NCBI GenBank assembly: GCA_947496865.1
Contig: CANMEE010000001.1
Location: forward strand, 797,501 to 861,500
Direction of reading: 5' to 3'
Length of the DNA: 64,000 bases
Source: an uncultured Sphingomonadaceae bacterium
GTDB lineage: Bacteria; Pseudomonadota; Alphaproteobacteria; Sphingomonadales; Sphingomonadaceae
The translations under genes were made by a program, and so were the position numbers. Within the stretch, counting starts at the first letter, position 1. Each line of letters begins with the position of its first letter. Under the pieces are notes generated by a model that worked only from the letters and a program-made list of their open reading frames with translations, was not told the origin of the DNA and searched no databases. Below are positions 54,581 through 64,000 of this stretch, in pieces.

Positions 54581-55723
54581 ATGACCGATAACAGCGCTCT
54601 TGAGCTGGCCAAGCGTTTGATTGCTTGCCCGAGTATCACACCCGCAACGGGCATAGTGTTTGACGAAATGGAAGCAATATTGGAGCCGCTGGGTTTTGAA
54701 ACATCGCGCTTCATTGCTGGCGACCGCCCCGAGGACGAAGGATTGGGCGGAGCAGTAGAGAATCTGTTTGCTATTCGAAAAGGGGGCGAAGGGTCCCGTC
54801 ATTTTGCCTTTGCCGGACATCTCGACGTGGTGCCACCCGGCGAAGGCTGGACCAGCGATCCGTTCGTTCCCGAAGTCAAAGGCGCCTTGCTTCACGGACG
54901 CGGTGCGGTGGATATGAAAGGCAGCATTGCCGCTTTTGTTAGTGCGCTCCACAATCTGTCGAGCAACCTCGGCACGATCAGTCTTATCATCACCGGTGAC
55001 GAGGAAGGTCCAGCGCGCTTTGGTACCGTGGCATTGATGGATCTTATGGCTGAACGGGGAATTACGCCCGACCTCTGTCTCGTTGGTGAACCGACATCAG
55101 TTAACCAGCTTGGCGACATGATGAAAATCGGGCGGCGCGGTTCGGTCAATATGTGGATTACCGTCAATGGCACGCAGGGCCATGTCGCCTATCCCCATCT
55201 TGCTGATAATCCGATCACCAAGCTCGGTAAAATTTTGAGCGAAATTGACGAGATTGAGTTGGATGAAGGCACCGACTGGTTTCAACCCAGCAATATTGAA
55301 TTTACCGATCTCAGCGTTGGTAATCCGGCGCATAACGTCATCCCGTCCAAGGCTGAAGGTCGCCTGTCGATCCGGTTTAATGATCAGCATTCGGGTGATA
55401 GCCTGAGCGAACTCGTCCGTGAAATTGTCGAGCGGCACGGCGGCGAACTTAACCCCATTATTTCCGGCGAACCATTTCTAACACCACCGGGTGAACTGTC
55501 TGGCTTAATTGCAAAAGCCGTTACCGAGGTGACTGGTATTGAACCGGAACTGTCAACGACCGGTGGCACATCAGATGCGCGGTTCCTGTCCAAAATCGTA
55601 CCGGTGGTCGAATTTGGACTTTGTAACGCGACGATGCATAAGCTCGACGAAGCGGTCGCGGTGGATGATCTGGACCAGCTCGCGCAGATCTATGCTTTGG
55701 TTGTGGAGCGGGCACTAGCCTAG
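54581..55723 (+). CDS. dapE: Succinyl-diaminopimelate desuccinylase
   Basis: The protein has 380 residues, an M20 metallohydrolase. Zinc-site motifs are FAGHLDVVPPG (His, Asp), GAVDMKGSIAAF, and TGDEEGPARFGT with the catalytic Glu; the dimerisation lid domain contains NGTQGHVAYPHLADNP. GTSDARFLS near the end carries a ligand region. It splits succinyl-diaminopimelate in lysine and diaminopimelate synthesis, downstream of the aspartokinase gene found at 31.3 kb, and so supplies peptidoglycan precursors. The length is typical. Confidence 0.96.
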   Translation: MTDNSALELAKRLIACPSITPATGIVFDEMEAILEPLGFETSRFIAGDRPEDEGLGGAVENLFAIRKGGEGSRHFAFAGHLDVVPPGEGWTSDPFVPEVKGALLHGRGAVDMKGSIAAFVSALHNLSSNLGTISLIITGDEEGPARFGTVALMDLMAERGITPDLCLVGEPTSVNQLGDMMKIGRRGSVNMWITVNGTQGHVAYPHLADNPITKLGKILSEIDEIELDEGTDWFQPSNIEFTDLSVGNPAHNVIPSKAEGRLSIRFNDQHSGDSLSELVREIVERHGGELNPIISGEPFLTPPGELSGLIAKAVTEVTGIEPELSTTGGTSDARFLSKIVPVVEFGLCNATMHKLDEAVAVDDLDQLAQIYALVVERALA

Positions 55724-55753
55724 AGGTCATGTGCTCCGCACTTGAAGCGCCAA

Positions 55754-56314
55754 TTATCGCCTGCGTCGTAGAATAATATACAGCGCCCCGGCACCGCCGT
55801 GACGCGGATGCGCGCGCCTGACTGCTGCAATATGCGAAGCATGACGGGATGCCGCCAGCCAATCGGAGATCGCCGCCCGTATCGCACCACGACCACCTTC
55901 ACGTCGCCGCTCCTCCTCGGTCCGCGCCTTGCCGGTTATAAGCAGGATCGCGCGATGGCCAGCCGCAACGCTCAATTCCAGCGCGCTATCCAACCGCCCA
56001 TGTGCGGAGGACAATGTATAACCGTGCAGATCAATCGTAACGTCGGGCTGAACAACCCCTTTGTTCAGGCGGCGGTCCCAGTGACCGTCAAGACCCGCTT
56101 TCTCCGGAACTGCAACCTGATCTCGCAACGGAATGGATTTTGTGGATGCGCCGCCGAAAGTTTCTGCGGTAATCGGCCCACGCCGTTCGGGCAGTTTTTT
56201 GGCTACAGGCAATGCTTTCACGCGGCTCACGCGCGTTTGGTCGAGAGGCTCCACCGTCTCGATGACTTTCTGCCAAAGCGCCTTTTCGCCGGCGGTAAGG
56301 GGCCGGTCGGACAT
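55754..56314 (-). CDS. Smr-domain (MutS2 C-terminal-like) protein
   Basis: The protein has 186 residues. The first 90 residues are charged and little structured. The Smr domain follows at about 95-183 with DLHGYTLSSAHGRLDSAL, the core LLITGKARTEEE and AIRAAISDWLAASRHAS, ending in GGAGALYIILRRRR. Smr domains are nucleases or nicking endonucleases acting on RNA or DNA; the specific target here is unknown. The start lies 6 nt after the mltA stop, an order (tim44-mltA-smr) seen in many Alphaproteobacteria. Confidence 0.92.
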   Translation of the reverse strand: MSDRPLTAGEKALWQKVIETVEPLDQTRVSRVKALPVAKKLPERRGPITAETFGGASTKSIPLRDQVAVPEKAGLDGHWDRRLNKGVVQPDVTIDLHGYTLSSAHGRLDSALELSVAAGHRAILLITGKARTEEERRREGGRGAIRAAISDWLAASRHASHIAAVRRAHPRHGGAGALYIILRRRR

Positions 56315-56319
56315 ACGGC

Positions 56320-57687
56320 TTAATTGACCTGACGGCTTTGGAGTAGTTTGGCGACACTGCCTTTGGGTAGAAAAATCAACGCTTGTCCGCGCGACGACAT
56401 GCCGCCGGCAATTTGCGCCGCCTCTTCGCCAGCGCCCCAGAAGGTATCAAACCGGTTCGAACCCTTGATGGCGCCGCCGGTGTCCTGCGCAATCCAGATG
56501 CCGTCGGCAATATTATGTTCCATGTCGAGAAATACCGGTGCGCCCAGCGGTACAAACTTACGGTCCGTAGCGACCGATGTGCGGCCAACGACTGGATGAC
56601 CCATCGCCCCTAAGGGACCCGGGCCGGTCAACTCACGAAAGAAAATATAGCTCTTATTTTCGCGCATGATCTTGCGGCCCTCTTCCGGGTTCGCGCGCAG
56701 CCATTCGACAATGCCCTGCATATTGGTTTTGCCATCGGCGAGCAGGCCGCGTTCGCGCATGACCCGCCCAATGCCGGTATAGCCGCGGCCATTTTGCCCG
56801 GCATAGCCGATCCGCATGATCGAACCATCCGGCATCGCGACCCGGCCAGAGCCTTGAATCTGCAGGAAGAAAAATTCGATATAATCTGATGCCCAAGCAA
56901 TTTCGAGGCCCTTGCCCTGCAAGGCACCGTCGTCAATTTCAGCGCGTTCCTCGAACGGCACCAACTTGGTGCCATCGACTTTGCCCCTGATGCGCTTGTC
57001 TTTCAGATCATCGGAAAACTGGCCAAGATCGACATCAAGCAAATTGGCGGGGCGCTTATAAATGGGGACCTGGCTGCTGTTGGTGCGAACAGGCGAGCCT
57101 TGAATCTGTGGCTCAAAATAGCCGGTTGCAAAGGCTTTGCCATTGCCGACCTGGACCGCTTCGAAATAGTTTTCGAAGAAACGGCGCGCGTCATTTTCTT
57201 GCCAAGCCTTGGCCGCATCGCAGGATAGACGCCAGTCGTCCCCTTGGGTAAGGCCGCTATTGTCAGTCCGCCGGACGAGCGAAGAACAGCTGGTCCGGAA
57301 AGATTGCAACGCCGCAGAGGCTTTGCCCGGTTGCAAGTTGAGCGAAGCAATATCAGGTCCAAGCGCTACGCCGACACCGGTCGCCCGCGTCTCATCATCG
57401 GAAATAGGGGTGATTTGATCGGGCGAAACCGCCATGATAGTACCCGCTGTCTGCCGCACGGGCGCCTGCGAGATGGGTGGCTGTGTGGTTGGTGCGCGCG
57501 GGGACGGCCGGGTCGGCTGCGCTGGAACATCGCCTTGCACCCAATCGCCCTGTTCAGGAGGCGCGCCACGTGCTGTCCCTTCGGGAATAATCGATAGCGA
57601 ACAAGCGCTCACCAGCGCCATCGCGCTAACCAATCCCCCGATTTTCATGATTTTTGCGCCTTGCCCCAGCCAGGACCTACGCTTCAT
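56320..57687 (-). CDS. mltA: Membrane-bound lytic murein transglycosylase A
   Basis: The protein has 455 residues from ATG 57687, which overlaps the end of the Tim44-like gene; ATG 57648 is a good alternative. Both give a lipoprotein signal with lipobox VSAC. A Pro/Thr-rich linker is followed by the MltA domain (GKAFATGYFEPQIQGS) and the 3D domain (RTSVATDRKFVPLGAPVFLD, then IAQDTGGAIKG with the catalytic Asp). It cleaves glycan strands to 1,6-anhydro-muropeptides at the outer membrane. It adds another wall enzyme to those at 40-46 kb. Confidence 0.94.
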   Translation of the reverse strand: MKRRSWLGQGAKIMKIGGLVSAMALVSACSLSIIPEGTARGAPPEQGDWVQGDVPAQPTRPSPRAPTTQPPISQAPVRQTAGTIMAVSPDQITPISDDETRATGVGVALGPDIASLNLQPGKASAALQSFRTSCSSLVRRTDNSGLTQGDDWRLSCDAAKAWQENDARRFFENYFEAVQVGNGKAFATGYFEPQIQGSPVRTNSSQVPIYKRPANLLDVDLGQFSDDLKDKRIRGKVDGTKLVPFEERAEIDDGALQGKGLEIAWASDYIEFFFLQIQGSGRVAMPDGSIMRIGYAGQNGRGYTGIGRVMRERGLLADGKTNMQGIVEWLRANPEEGRKIMRENKSYIFFRELTGPGPLGAMGHPVVGRTSVATDRKFVPLGAPVFLDMEHNIADGIWIAQDTGGAIKGSNRFDTFWGAGEEAAQIAGGMSSRGQALIFLPKGSVAKLLQSRQVN

Positions 57688-58366
57688 CGGTCTCGTCGAG
57701 AATCCAGTTCGGATCTGCGCTGGAAAGATCACGCATGAAGGTCCATGATTCGTGCGTGTCAACCGCATCTGTCAACGAACCGCCGATGAGCTTGCCATCC
57801 TTATCTTTCACCACCGCTACAACATCGGCTTCGAAACGCACAGTGATGCGAGCCATACGGCGATCATAATCGGCCTCGGCAATCCGTGCGTCTTCGATCC
57901 GTACCAACCGATTTTCCAATATTTCGCCGTTTTTCTCGCGCGCATCAATCGCGGAGACAAAGCTTTCATAGACATCATCGTCGCATAGCTCTTTGAGCTG
58001 TTCGCGGTCGCCGGTCCAAAAAGCTTCCAAAATCATGCCATAGGCGGCTTTCGCGCCTTCGACAAAGCGCCCCGCATCAAAATTGCGATCAGCATTGATG
58101 ATGGCCCGCATGCCCGATTCGGCAGCCGCGTCGTAAATCATCGTCGGCTGCGGCACCGGAGCGGAAGACGAAGGAACGATATCTGGAATAGGACCATCCC
58201 GGCTTTCATCCAAAGCACCACGGTCTTGAGGGCGCTTATCCAAGCCATTCTCTACATTTCGGGGGGTATGTTCCTGCTCATGGCCGGTGCGTTTTCCCAA
58301 TACGGAATAGAGGCGCAGGCCTAAAAAAGCAGCTACCATTGCTAATAGAACAATCTCGATAGTCAC
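57677..58366 (-). CDS. Tim44/TimA-type membrane-anchored adaptor protein
   Basis: The protein has 229 residues. One N-terminal membrane segment (IEIVLLAMVAAFLGLRLYSV) is followed by a charged linker (about 25-75) and a C-terminal Tim44-like NTF2-fold domain (ESGMRAIINADRNFDAGRFVEGAKAAYGMI, given as the start near 86; later GSLTDAVDTHESWTFMRDL). In mitochondria Tim44 tethers the import motor; bacterial relatives are putative adaptors of the inner membrane. It is divergent from secB with 300 nt between, the arrangement found across Alphaproteobacteria. Confidence 0.92.
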   Translation of the reverse strand: MTIEIVLLAMVAAFLGLRLYSVLGKRTGHEQEHTPRNVENGLDKRPQDRGALDESRDGPIPDIVPSSSAPVPQPTMIYDAAAESGMRAIINADRNFDAGRFVEGAKAAYGMILEAFWTGDREQLKELCDDDVYESFVSAIDAREKNGEILENRLVRIEDARIAEADYDRRMARITVRFEADVVAVVKDKDGKLIGGSLTDAVDTHESWTFMRDLSSADPNWILDETDEA

Positions 58367-58666
58367 GATATCTCCAATATCTCAATTCCCTCTACATAGG
58401 CGGGAACAGCGCCAGTTTCAAATGGCTTTCCACTCTTTATGCCCCATCGCTCCAATAAAGCAGCTCCAAGCATCGGAATATGCCAAGATTAGATGGCCGA
58501 TTGTGAATAGGCGCTTACGAAACCGGGCCATGTTAGTGCCCTCTCGGGCCGGGCATGGGACCTATTTCGGGCATTGCCCTGTATCCGATCCCCTGCTAGG
58601 CGCGCTGCAAACGGGGCATTATGCTCCACAGCTGATATTATATATATTCCCGAAAGGACGAACCAA
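58367..58666. other. Divergent intergenic region tim44/secB
   Basis: These 300 nt hold the start regions of both flanking genes. The 40 nt before secB are AT-rich (TGATATTATATATATTCCCG) and could include its -10 element. I see no RNA gene, no convincing coding frame and no repeat; the short open frames present read as spurious. Confidence 0.5.
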
Positions 58667-59179
58667 ATGGCCGAAGAAAATGGCAATGTGACAACCCCGG
58701 ATCCGGCAGCCAACGGCGCGGATAACCAGCCGCAAATCGGTGTAATATCACAGTATATCAAAGATTTATCTGTTGAAAATCCCAACGCACCCGACGTGTA
58801 TCAGTGGGAAACCCAGCCGCAGATTGACGTGCAGTTTAACATCGCTTCGAGCGCGGTGTCCGATGAAGTGAATGAAGTCGAGTTGAAAATCGACGTCGTT
58901 GCCAAGGCCGATCAAGGCATCGCGTTTCAGGTCGAACTCTTATATTGCGGCCTCTTTGGTCTGCGCAACGTCACCGACGAACAAGCCCATCCGTTTCTGT
59001 TTGCAGAAGCGCCACGCCTGTTATTCCCATTCGCCCGCGCGATTATTTCCGATGCCGTCCGTGATGCCGGTTTCCAGCCATTGATGCTGGAGCCCATTGA
59101 TTTCACGGCGCTCTACATGCAGCAGCGTGAACAGCAAGCGGCAATGGCAACCGGAGAACAACCGGTTGGCAACGCCTGA
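58667..59179 (+). CDS. secB: Protein-export chaperone SecB
   Basis: The protein has 170 residues from ATG 58667, with AAAGGA 9 nt ahead; a longer frame upstream is rejected because it lacks a ribosome site. The SecB fold is clear: ISQYIKDLSVENPNAPDVY at the N-terminus, IDVQFNIASSAV, FQVELLYCGLFGL, then APRLLFPFARAIISDAVRDAGF and PLMLEPIDFTALY. It holds precursors unfolded and delivers them to SecA. The Gln/Ala-rich tail is variable in the family. Confidence 0.97.
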   Translation: MAEENGNVTTPDPAANGADNQPQIGVISQYIKDLSVENPNAPDVYQWETQPQIDVQFNIASSAVSDEVNEVELKIDVVAKADQGIAFQVELLYCGLFGLRNVTDEQAHPFLFAEAPRLLFPFARAIISDAVRDAGFQPLMLEPIDFTALYMQQREQQAAMATGEQPVGNA

Positions 59180-59233
59180 GCATAACATCTTCGGGGGTAT
59201 GAATATCCTGCGGGCCCCACATAGGTCGCGTCG

Positions 59234-60823
59234 GTGAACCTGCTAAAATCCACCGGAACCATAGCCGGCCTGACGATGGTCAGCCGCATATTTGGTTTTG
59301 TCCGCGACATCATGCTGGCCCGCATCCTCGGTGCAGGCGCAGCAGCTGACGCGTGGCAGCTCGCTTTCCAACTACCCAATATTTTCCGCCGATTGTTTGC
59401 CGAAGGGGCGTTTTCGGCCGCCTTCGTGCCATTGTTCAATCGCAAGATGGAGGAAGATGAGGGCCGCAGTGCCGCGCAAAATTTTGCCATTGATGTGCTC
59501 TCGGTTTTCGTTCCGATCCTGCTCATCTTTTCGGCCATCATGATGCTCGCCATGCCGGGCATTATTTGGCTGTTTGACGATTTCGGCGAGGGCGGTCGGA
59601 CGAACAGCTTCACATTCTCCCTCGCCCGGATCACCTTCCCCTATTTGGCGTTGATCAGCGTGACGACATTATTTGCCGCCATCCTGAATAGCGTCAGCCG
59701 CTTTGCAGCGGCGGCAGCAGCGCCGATATTGCTGAATATCTGCATGATCAGCGGGCTGCTCATTGCCCTTGCGGTTAACGGTGGCGACAACCCTCGCGAA
59801 ACCGCTTATTTTCTCGCCACGGGCGTTGCTGTCGCCGGTTTGCTGCAAATGCTCTGGCTCTATTACTGGGTCCGCAAAGCCGGTTTTTCCTTCGCCATTA
59901 AAAAACCCAAATTGACGCCAGATGTCCGGGAGCTGGGTGTGCTGATCCTGCCTGCTGTGTTCGGGGCCGGCATCTATCAGATAAGCCGCTTTATCGATCT
60001 GTTCTTCCTCGGCCGCCTGCCAGAGGGCAGTTTTGCCTTTATGGCTTTTGCCGATCGGCTCAATCAGCTTCCGCTTGGCATTATCGGGATCGCCCTTGGC
60101 ACGGCGATCCTACCCGCGCTCTCGCGCTTCATTGCCAAAGATGATCTTGGCGGCGCGCAGCGCATTCAGAGCAATGCGATTGAACTGGGCATGTTGCTCA
60201 CCATTCCCGCAGCGATTGCGTTATTCTTTGCTGCAGGGCCTTTGGTTACCGCCTTTTATGTTGGCGGCAATTTTACGGTTGAGGCCGGACAAACCACCGC
60301 AAAGGTGGTCGCCGCCCTCGTCGTCGGCCTGCCCGCCTATGTACTGGTCAAAGTGCTTATCCCAAGCTTCTTCGCACGCAAGGATACCAAAACGCCGGTC
60401 TATACTGCAGGCATATCGCTGCTCATCAATATCACGCTCAATCTCATCCTGATTCCGCTCTATGGGATTTTCGGATTGGCATTGGCCGGGGCGATAGCAG
60501 CATGGTGCAATTGCGCGATGCTCTACACAATGCTCCATCGGCGCGGACATTTCCGCCTCGAGCTATCGCTGTTGCTACGAATCGGCCGCATCACGATATC
60601 GGCCATCGGCATGGCCGCTGTGCTTATTTACGCCGCGCCCATTGGCGAGGGACTATATGACGGCAATATCTGGGAACGGGTCGGGTCGATCACAGCCCTA
60701 TGCAGCGCCGGAGGGCTAGTCTATGCGGTGCTGGCTCTGATAACAGGCGCAGTCGACCGCGAGAAAATCGCGTTACTGACCAAGAAAAAAGCAGCCGAAC
60801 AGGCCGGACAAGAAGGACAATAG
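59234..60823 (+). CDS. murJ: Lipid II flippase MurJ
   Basis: The protein has 529 residues with about 14 membrane segments. The start is GTG 59234, giving NLLKSTGTIAGLTMVSRIFG, the family start; FGFVRDIMLARILGAGAAADAW and LPNIFRRLFAEGAFSAAFVP are MurJ signatures, with the conserved Arg residues of the cavity. It moves lipid II to the periplasmic face for wall synthesis and depends on the same carrier cycle as uppP. trpS starts 3 nt after its stop. Confidence 0.96.
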   Translation: MNLLKSTGTIAGLTMVSRIFGFVRDIMLARILGAGAAADAWQLAFQLPNIFRRLFAEGAFSAAFVPLFNRKMEEDEGRSAAQNFAIDVLSVFVPILLIFSAIMMLAMPGIIWLFDDFGEGGRTNSFTFSLARITFPYLALISVTTLFAAILNSVSRFAAAAAAPILLNICMISGLLIALAVNGGDNPRETAYFLATGVAVAGLLQMLWLYYWVRKAGFSFAIKKPKLTPDVRELGVLILPAVFGAGIYQISRFIDLFFLGRLPEGSFAFMAFADRLNQLPLGIIGIALGTAILPALSRFIAKDDLGGAQRIQSNAIELGMLLTIPAAIALFFAAGPLVTAFYVGGNFTVEAGQTTAKVVAALVVGLPAYVLVKVLIPSFFARKDTKTPVYTAGISLLINITLNLILIPLYGIFGLALAGAIAAWCNCAMLYTMLHRRGHFRLELSLLLRIGRITISAIGMAAVLIYAAPIGEGLYDGNIWERVGSITALCSAGGLVYAVLALITGAVDREKIALLTKKKAAEQAGQEGQ

Positions 60824-60826
60824 ATC

Positions 60827-61828
60827 ATGCGTACAGTCTCGGGCATTCAGCCCACAGGTAATCTCCATCTTGGCAACTATCTGGGCGCGATCAAAAACTG
60901 GGTGAAGATGCAGGATGAGATGGAATGCCTCTATTTCATCGTCGATCTGCACGCCATTTCCATGCCGCATGACCCGGCCGAACTGCGCTCCAATACCCGT
61001 GAAATGGCTGCCGCGCTGATCGCCTGTGGGATTGATACCGACAAGGCGGTGCTGTTCAACCAGGCCCGCGTTCCAGCCCATGCCGAACTGCAATGGCTGC
61101 TCAATGGCACCGCACGGATGGGTTGGCTCAACCGGATGACGCAATTCAAGGACAAATCGGGCAAAAACCGCGAAGGCGCATCGGTGGCATTGTTCACCTA
61201 TCCGGTGTTGCAAGCAGCCGATGTGCTCGCATATCAGGCCACCCATGTTCCGGTCGGCCAGGATCAGAAACAGCATCTGGAACTCGCCCGTGATATTGCG
61301 ATCAAATTCAACAACGACTTTGGTGACGGGGAGGAAATATTCGCTCTACCCGAACCCTATATTGGCGAAACAGCGGCACGGATTATGAGCCTGCGCGATG
61401 GCAATACCAAAATGAGCAAGTCCGATCCGTCGGACCTGTCTCGCATCAACATGACCGATGATGACGACACGATTGCGCGCAAAATCAAGAAAGCAAAAAC
61501 TGATCCGGAGCCGTTGCCCGACAATTGGGAGGCATTGGACGGCAGAGCCGAGGCCAAAAACCTTGTGGGTATTTACGCAGCGCTAGCTGATATCGAGCAA
61601 AAAGCAGTCCTCACCGAATTTGCAGGGAAGGGCTTTGGCGACTTCAAACCCGCGCTTGCGGACCTTGCCGTCAGCAAACTCAGCCCGATCCGCGATCGGT
61701 ATGAACAGCTGCGCCAGGACGAAAGCGCGATTGACGCCATCTTGCGCGATGGCGCCGGGCGTGCACGGGCCATAGCACAGCCAACCCTCGATCAAGCTTA
61801 TGCCGCTTTGGGATTGCTGCGGGATTAG
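60827..61828 (+). CDS. trpS: Tryptophan-tRNA ligase
   Basis: The protein has 333 residues, the bacterial class I enzyme. The HIGH-type motif is [11 protein letters not shown] near residue 11, and the KMSKS motif is intact in [11 protein letters not shown] near 195. [18 protein letters not shown] is the tryptophan/ATP pocket region. It joins tryptophan to its tRNA. Coupling with murJ (3-nt gap) is a neighbourhood found in several sphingomonads by my recollection. About 135 nt without a gene follow it. Confidence 0.97.
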   Translation: MRTVSGIQPTGNLHLGNYLGAIKNWVKMQDEMECLYFIVDLHAISMPHDPAELRSNTREMAAALIACGIDTDKAVLFNQARVPAHAELQWLLNGTARMGWLNRMTQFKDKSGKNREGASVALFTYPVLQAADVLAYQATHVPVGQDQKQHLELARDIAIKFNNDFGDGEEIFALPEPYIGETAARIMSLRDGNTKMSKSDPSDLSRINMTDDDDTIARKIKKAKTDPEPLPDNWEALDGRAEAKNLVGIYAALADIEQKAVLTEFAGKGFGDFKPALADLAVSKLSPIRDRYEQLRQDESAIDAILRDGAGRARAIAQPTLDQAYAALGLLRD

Positions 61829-61963
61829 CTGGTCGGCGGCGGCGCGAATACTGGCGAGGACGGCCCGCAGGCACGTAACAAAACAAAAAAAGCTGTCCTA
61901 GGCGGGCATGATTATGCCATTATTGTCTCAACAGATCGAAACGATTCTATCAGGAGAGAAGAA

Positions 61964-62806
61964 ATGGCCACCGCAGTAAAAGATGCTGGCAGCGCAATGC
62001 AGGTCGATGCCGGGTTTAACATCCCTGACCCCACCGCTATTGACCGGCTGGAAGGCAAAGTCTCCGCCGAGGAATGGAAGCTACGCTGTGATCTGGCCGC
62101 GACTTACCGGCTGTGCGCGATGCATGCGTGGACCGATTTGGTCTTCACCCATATCTCCGCGCGCCTGCCCGATGAAGATGGCGAAGAGCGCTTTCTGATC
62201 AATCCTTACGGCGTCATGTTTGACGAGATGACCGCCAGCGCCCTGGTCAAAATCGATCTGGATGGCAATATCAAGCAGGATACACCCTATTTCATCAATC
62301 CGGCCGGATTCACTATCCACAGCGCCGTGCACAGCGCCCGCGAAGATGCCGGCTGCGTGATCCATGTCCATACGCCATATGGCATTGCGGTTTCTGTCCA
62401 GAAAGAAGGCCTGCGCCGCTACACCCAATTTTCCATGCAGGTGCATGATGATCTTGCCTATCATGATTATGAAGGCATTGCGCTGGACCTTGAGGAACGC
62501 GAGCGTTTGATTGGCGATGTCGGTGAAAAAAATCTGCTCATTTTGCGCAATCATGGCACGCTGACTATCGGTAAAAATTGTGCACTGGCTTTCCTGCGTA
62601 TGTATTTCCTCGAAAATGCCTGCAAAACCCAGATTCTGGCGCAAGCTGTTGGCGGCGCAGAACATTTGCATGAGGAACCGGAGGAAATGGGCAACCGTGT
62701 GCATCAGCAAACGGCCCCCGCCTTCATGCCCGGCCTGGGCGACAATCTCGTCTGGCCTGGCCTGATGCGTAAGCTAGACCGCACTAATCCGGGATTTGAT
62801 CATTAG
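61964..62806 (+). CDS. Class II aldolase/adducin-family protein
   Basis: The protein has 280 residues. AGGAGAG stands close ahead of the ATG. The class II aldolase fold shows the metal ligands: THISARLPD, then HSAVHSAREDAGCVIHVHTPYG (His-x-His pair), and LRNHGTLTIGKNCALAF with the third His. Family members are fuculose-phosphate-type aldolases or epimerases; longer members like this one are commonly uncharacterised, with an N-terminal extension of about 35 residues. The function cannot be narrowed. It lies between trpS and murA with its own gap on both sides. Confidence 0.9.
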   Translation: MATAVKDAGSAMQVDAGFNIPDPTAIDRLEGKVSAEEWKLRCDLAATYRLCAMHAWTDLVFTHISARLPDEDGEERFLINPYGVMFDEMTASALVKIDLDGNIKQDTPYFINPAGFTIHSAVHSAREDAGCVIHVHTPYGIAVSVQKEGLRRYTQFSMQVHDDLAYHDYEGIALDLEERERLIGDVGEKNLLILRNHGTLTIGKNCALAFLRMYFLENACKTQILAQAVGGAEHLHEEPEEMGNRVHQQTAPAFMPGLGDNLVWPGLMRKLDRTNPGFDH

Positions 62807-62886
62807 ATAGCGGGCTCTTTTGTAACTTTCGCGCTTTGATAGTCGCTCTCACTTGCGTGGCTACACATTTTCGCTAAACCATCGCG

Positions 62887-64000
62887 ATGGATATTATATC
62901 AATTCGCGGCGGCAAAAAGCTGTCGGGCCCTATTCCGATTTCCGGCGCTAAAAACAGCGCTTTGACTTTGCTACCTTGCGCGCTGCTGACCGACGAACCG
63001 GTGACGTTGCGCAACCTGCCGCGCTTGGCCGATGTTGACAGTTTCGGCCATTTGCTAAACCAGCTGGGCGTGTCGACCACCATTGAAGGCGCACGGCCCG
63101 AAGATTTTGGCCGGGTCATGACGCTAAAAGCGGGGAAGATTACGTCTACCGAAGCGCCGTACGACATTGTCCGCAAAATGCGGGCCTCCATATTGGTGCT
63201 TGGCCCATTGCTCGCCCGCGCGGGCGAATGCCGGGTATCGTTGCCGGGTGGCTGCGCCATTGGCAACCGGCCGATTGACCTGCATCTCAAAGCGATTGAA
63301 GCGCTGGGTGCGATCATTGAAACCACCAGCGGCTATGTGACCGCCCGCCAGCCGGATGGCGGCCTGCCGGGCGGTGAATTCACCTTCCCTGTGGTGTCTG
63401 TTGGCGCCACCGAAAATGCGTTGATGGCAGCGGTGCTCGCCAATGGCGAAAGCCGCCTGAGAAACGCCGCGCGGGAACCGGAAATTATTGATCTGTGCAA
63501 TATGCTAGTCGCGATGGGCGCGGAAATTGCGGGTGTCGGAACGTCCGACCTCACCATTCAGGGCGTCGACCGCCTGCATGGTTGCACCTACCGCGTGATG
63601 GCCGACCGCATTGAAGCGGGCAGCTATGCCTGCGCCGTTGGCATTACCGGCGGCGAGGTTGATCTGGTCGGCGCCAAAGCCGATGAGATGGAAGCAACGC
63701 TAGCCGCGCTGACCGAAGCTGGCCTGCATATCGAACCCCATAGCAAGGGCATCAAAGTCGCAGCCAACGGCATCTTAAAACCCCTGACATTGGAAACCGC
63801 GCCCTATCCAGGTCTCGCCACCGACATGCAGGCGCAGTTGATGGCGATGCTATGCATGGCCGATGGTGCCAGCGTCTTGACCGAGACAATATTTGAAAAC
63901 CGTTACATGCATGTCCCCGAATTGAATCGGATGGGCGCGGATATTGAGACCAAGGGCCGCACTGCCGTCGTCCGTGGCGTTACAAAAATGACCGGCGCTC
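62887..64000 (+). CDS. murA: UDP-N-acetylglucosamine 1-carboxyvinyltransferase, 3' end beyond window
   Basis: The open frame starts at ATG 62887 ([20 protein letters not shown]) and runs to the window edge, 371 of the roughly 425 codons expected. The KNSAL segment near residue 22, the active-site loop [16 protein letters not shown] with the catalytic, fosfomycin-sensitive Cys, and the later [17 protein letters not shown] are MurA landmarks. It transfers enolpyruvate from PEP to UDP-GlcNAc, the first committed step of peptidoglycan synthesis. No strong ribosome site is seen. Confidence 0.96.
   Translation, partial: MDIISIRGGKKLSGPIPISGAKNSALTLLPCALLTDEPVTLRNLPRLADVDSFGHLLNQLGVSTTIEGARPEDFGRVMTLKAGKITSTEAPYDIVRKMRASILVLGPLLARAGECRVSLPGGCAIGNRPIDLHLKAIEALGAIIETTSGYVTARQPDGGLPGGEFTFPVVSVGATENALMAAVLANGESRLRNAAREPEIIDLCNMLVAMGAEIAGVGTSDLTIQGVDRLHGCTYRVMADRIEAGSYACAVGITGGEVDLVGAKADEMEATLAALTEAGLHIEPHSKGIKVAANGILKPLTLETAPYPGLATDMQAQLMAMLCMADGASVLTETIFENRYMHVPELNRMGADIETKGRTAVVRGVTKMTGA

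Noticed and set aside
58422..58691. Plus-strand 89-codon frame between tim44 and secB
   Set aside because: It overlaps the secB start in another frame, has no ribosome site and resembles no family.

Overview
The window reads as chromosomal DNA of an alphaproteobacterium, most likely a sphingomonad (Sphingorhabdus/Parasphingorhabdus/Sphingopyxis type). This rests on gene order and protein types, not on a database search: a Tim44-like adaptor beside mltA and smr and opposite secB; rpmH-rnpA-yidD-yidC-yihA in a row; proA-(membrane protein)-nadD-rsfS-rlmH-envC-ctpA-dsbB-coq7 in a row; ubiG back to back with an aspartokinase gene; a complex I NDUFA9-like protein; and a TTAA-N7-TTAA CtrA-type box. 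Almost everything right of 19 kb is core genome. I found no tRNA, rRNA, CRISPR array, prophage or intact insertion sequence.

Region 1-18.4 kb (minus strand) is the accessory part. A tight five-gene operon begins with a 4795-residue repeat protein (3993-18380). A TolC-type outer-membrane lipoprotein, a HlyD-type adaptor, a second HlyD-type adaptor carrying an N-terminal GAF-like domain, and the first 42 residues of what looks like an M50-peptidase-like export protein follow. The giant protein has no Sec signal and no RTX nonapeptides. It starts with a LEPRMMFDGA motif, then has a DUF4347 domain whose His/Cys pair resembles a caspase-type dyad, then about 25 cadherin-like 'tandem-95' repeats interleaved with about 15 Ig-like (He_PIG-type) repeats, then a short unique C-terminus. 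No ABC ATPase gene is visible. I read the locus as a self-contained export system for one giant surface adhesin, and as the best candidate in the window for an under-described system.

Region 19-38 kb holds metabolism and envelope genes: uppP, gltD and gltB separated by a Met-rich secreted DUF2059-type protein, a VOC protein, a second Met-rich secreted protein, a GST-like protein with an FzlA-like tail, a GNAT enzyme, ubiG, an aspartokinase, a nitronate-monooxygenase-like flavoprotein, two bacterial-PH membrane proteins and a DUF885 metallopeptidase-like protein.

Region 38-49 kb (mostly minus) is an envelope and translation cluster: coq7, dsbB-like, ctpA-like S41 protease, a degenerate-LytM EnvC-like protein, rlmH, rsfS, nadD, proA. 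A divergent intact M23 peptidase plus bactofilin pair sits behind the CtrA-type box, followed by a YifB-type AAA protein and a ClpP-fold-like secreted protein.

Region 50-64 kb holds rpmH (with promoter and hairpin leader), rnpA (start lying next to a REP-like doublet), yidD, yidC, yihA, a GST, dapE, smr, mltA, a Tim44-like gene, secB, murJ, trpS, a class II aldolase and the first 371 codons of murA, cut by the window edge.
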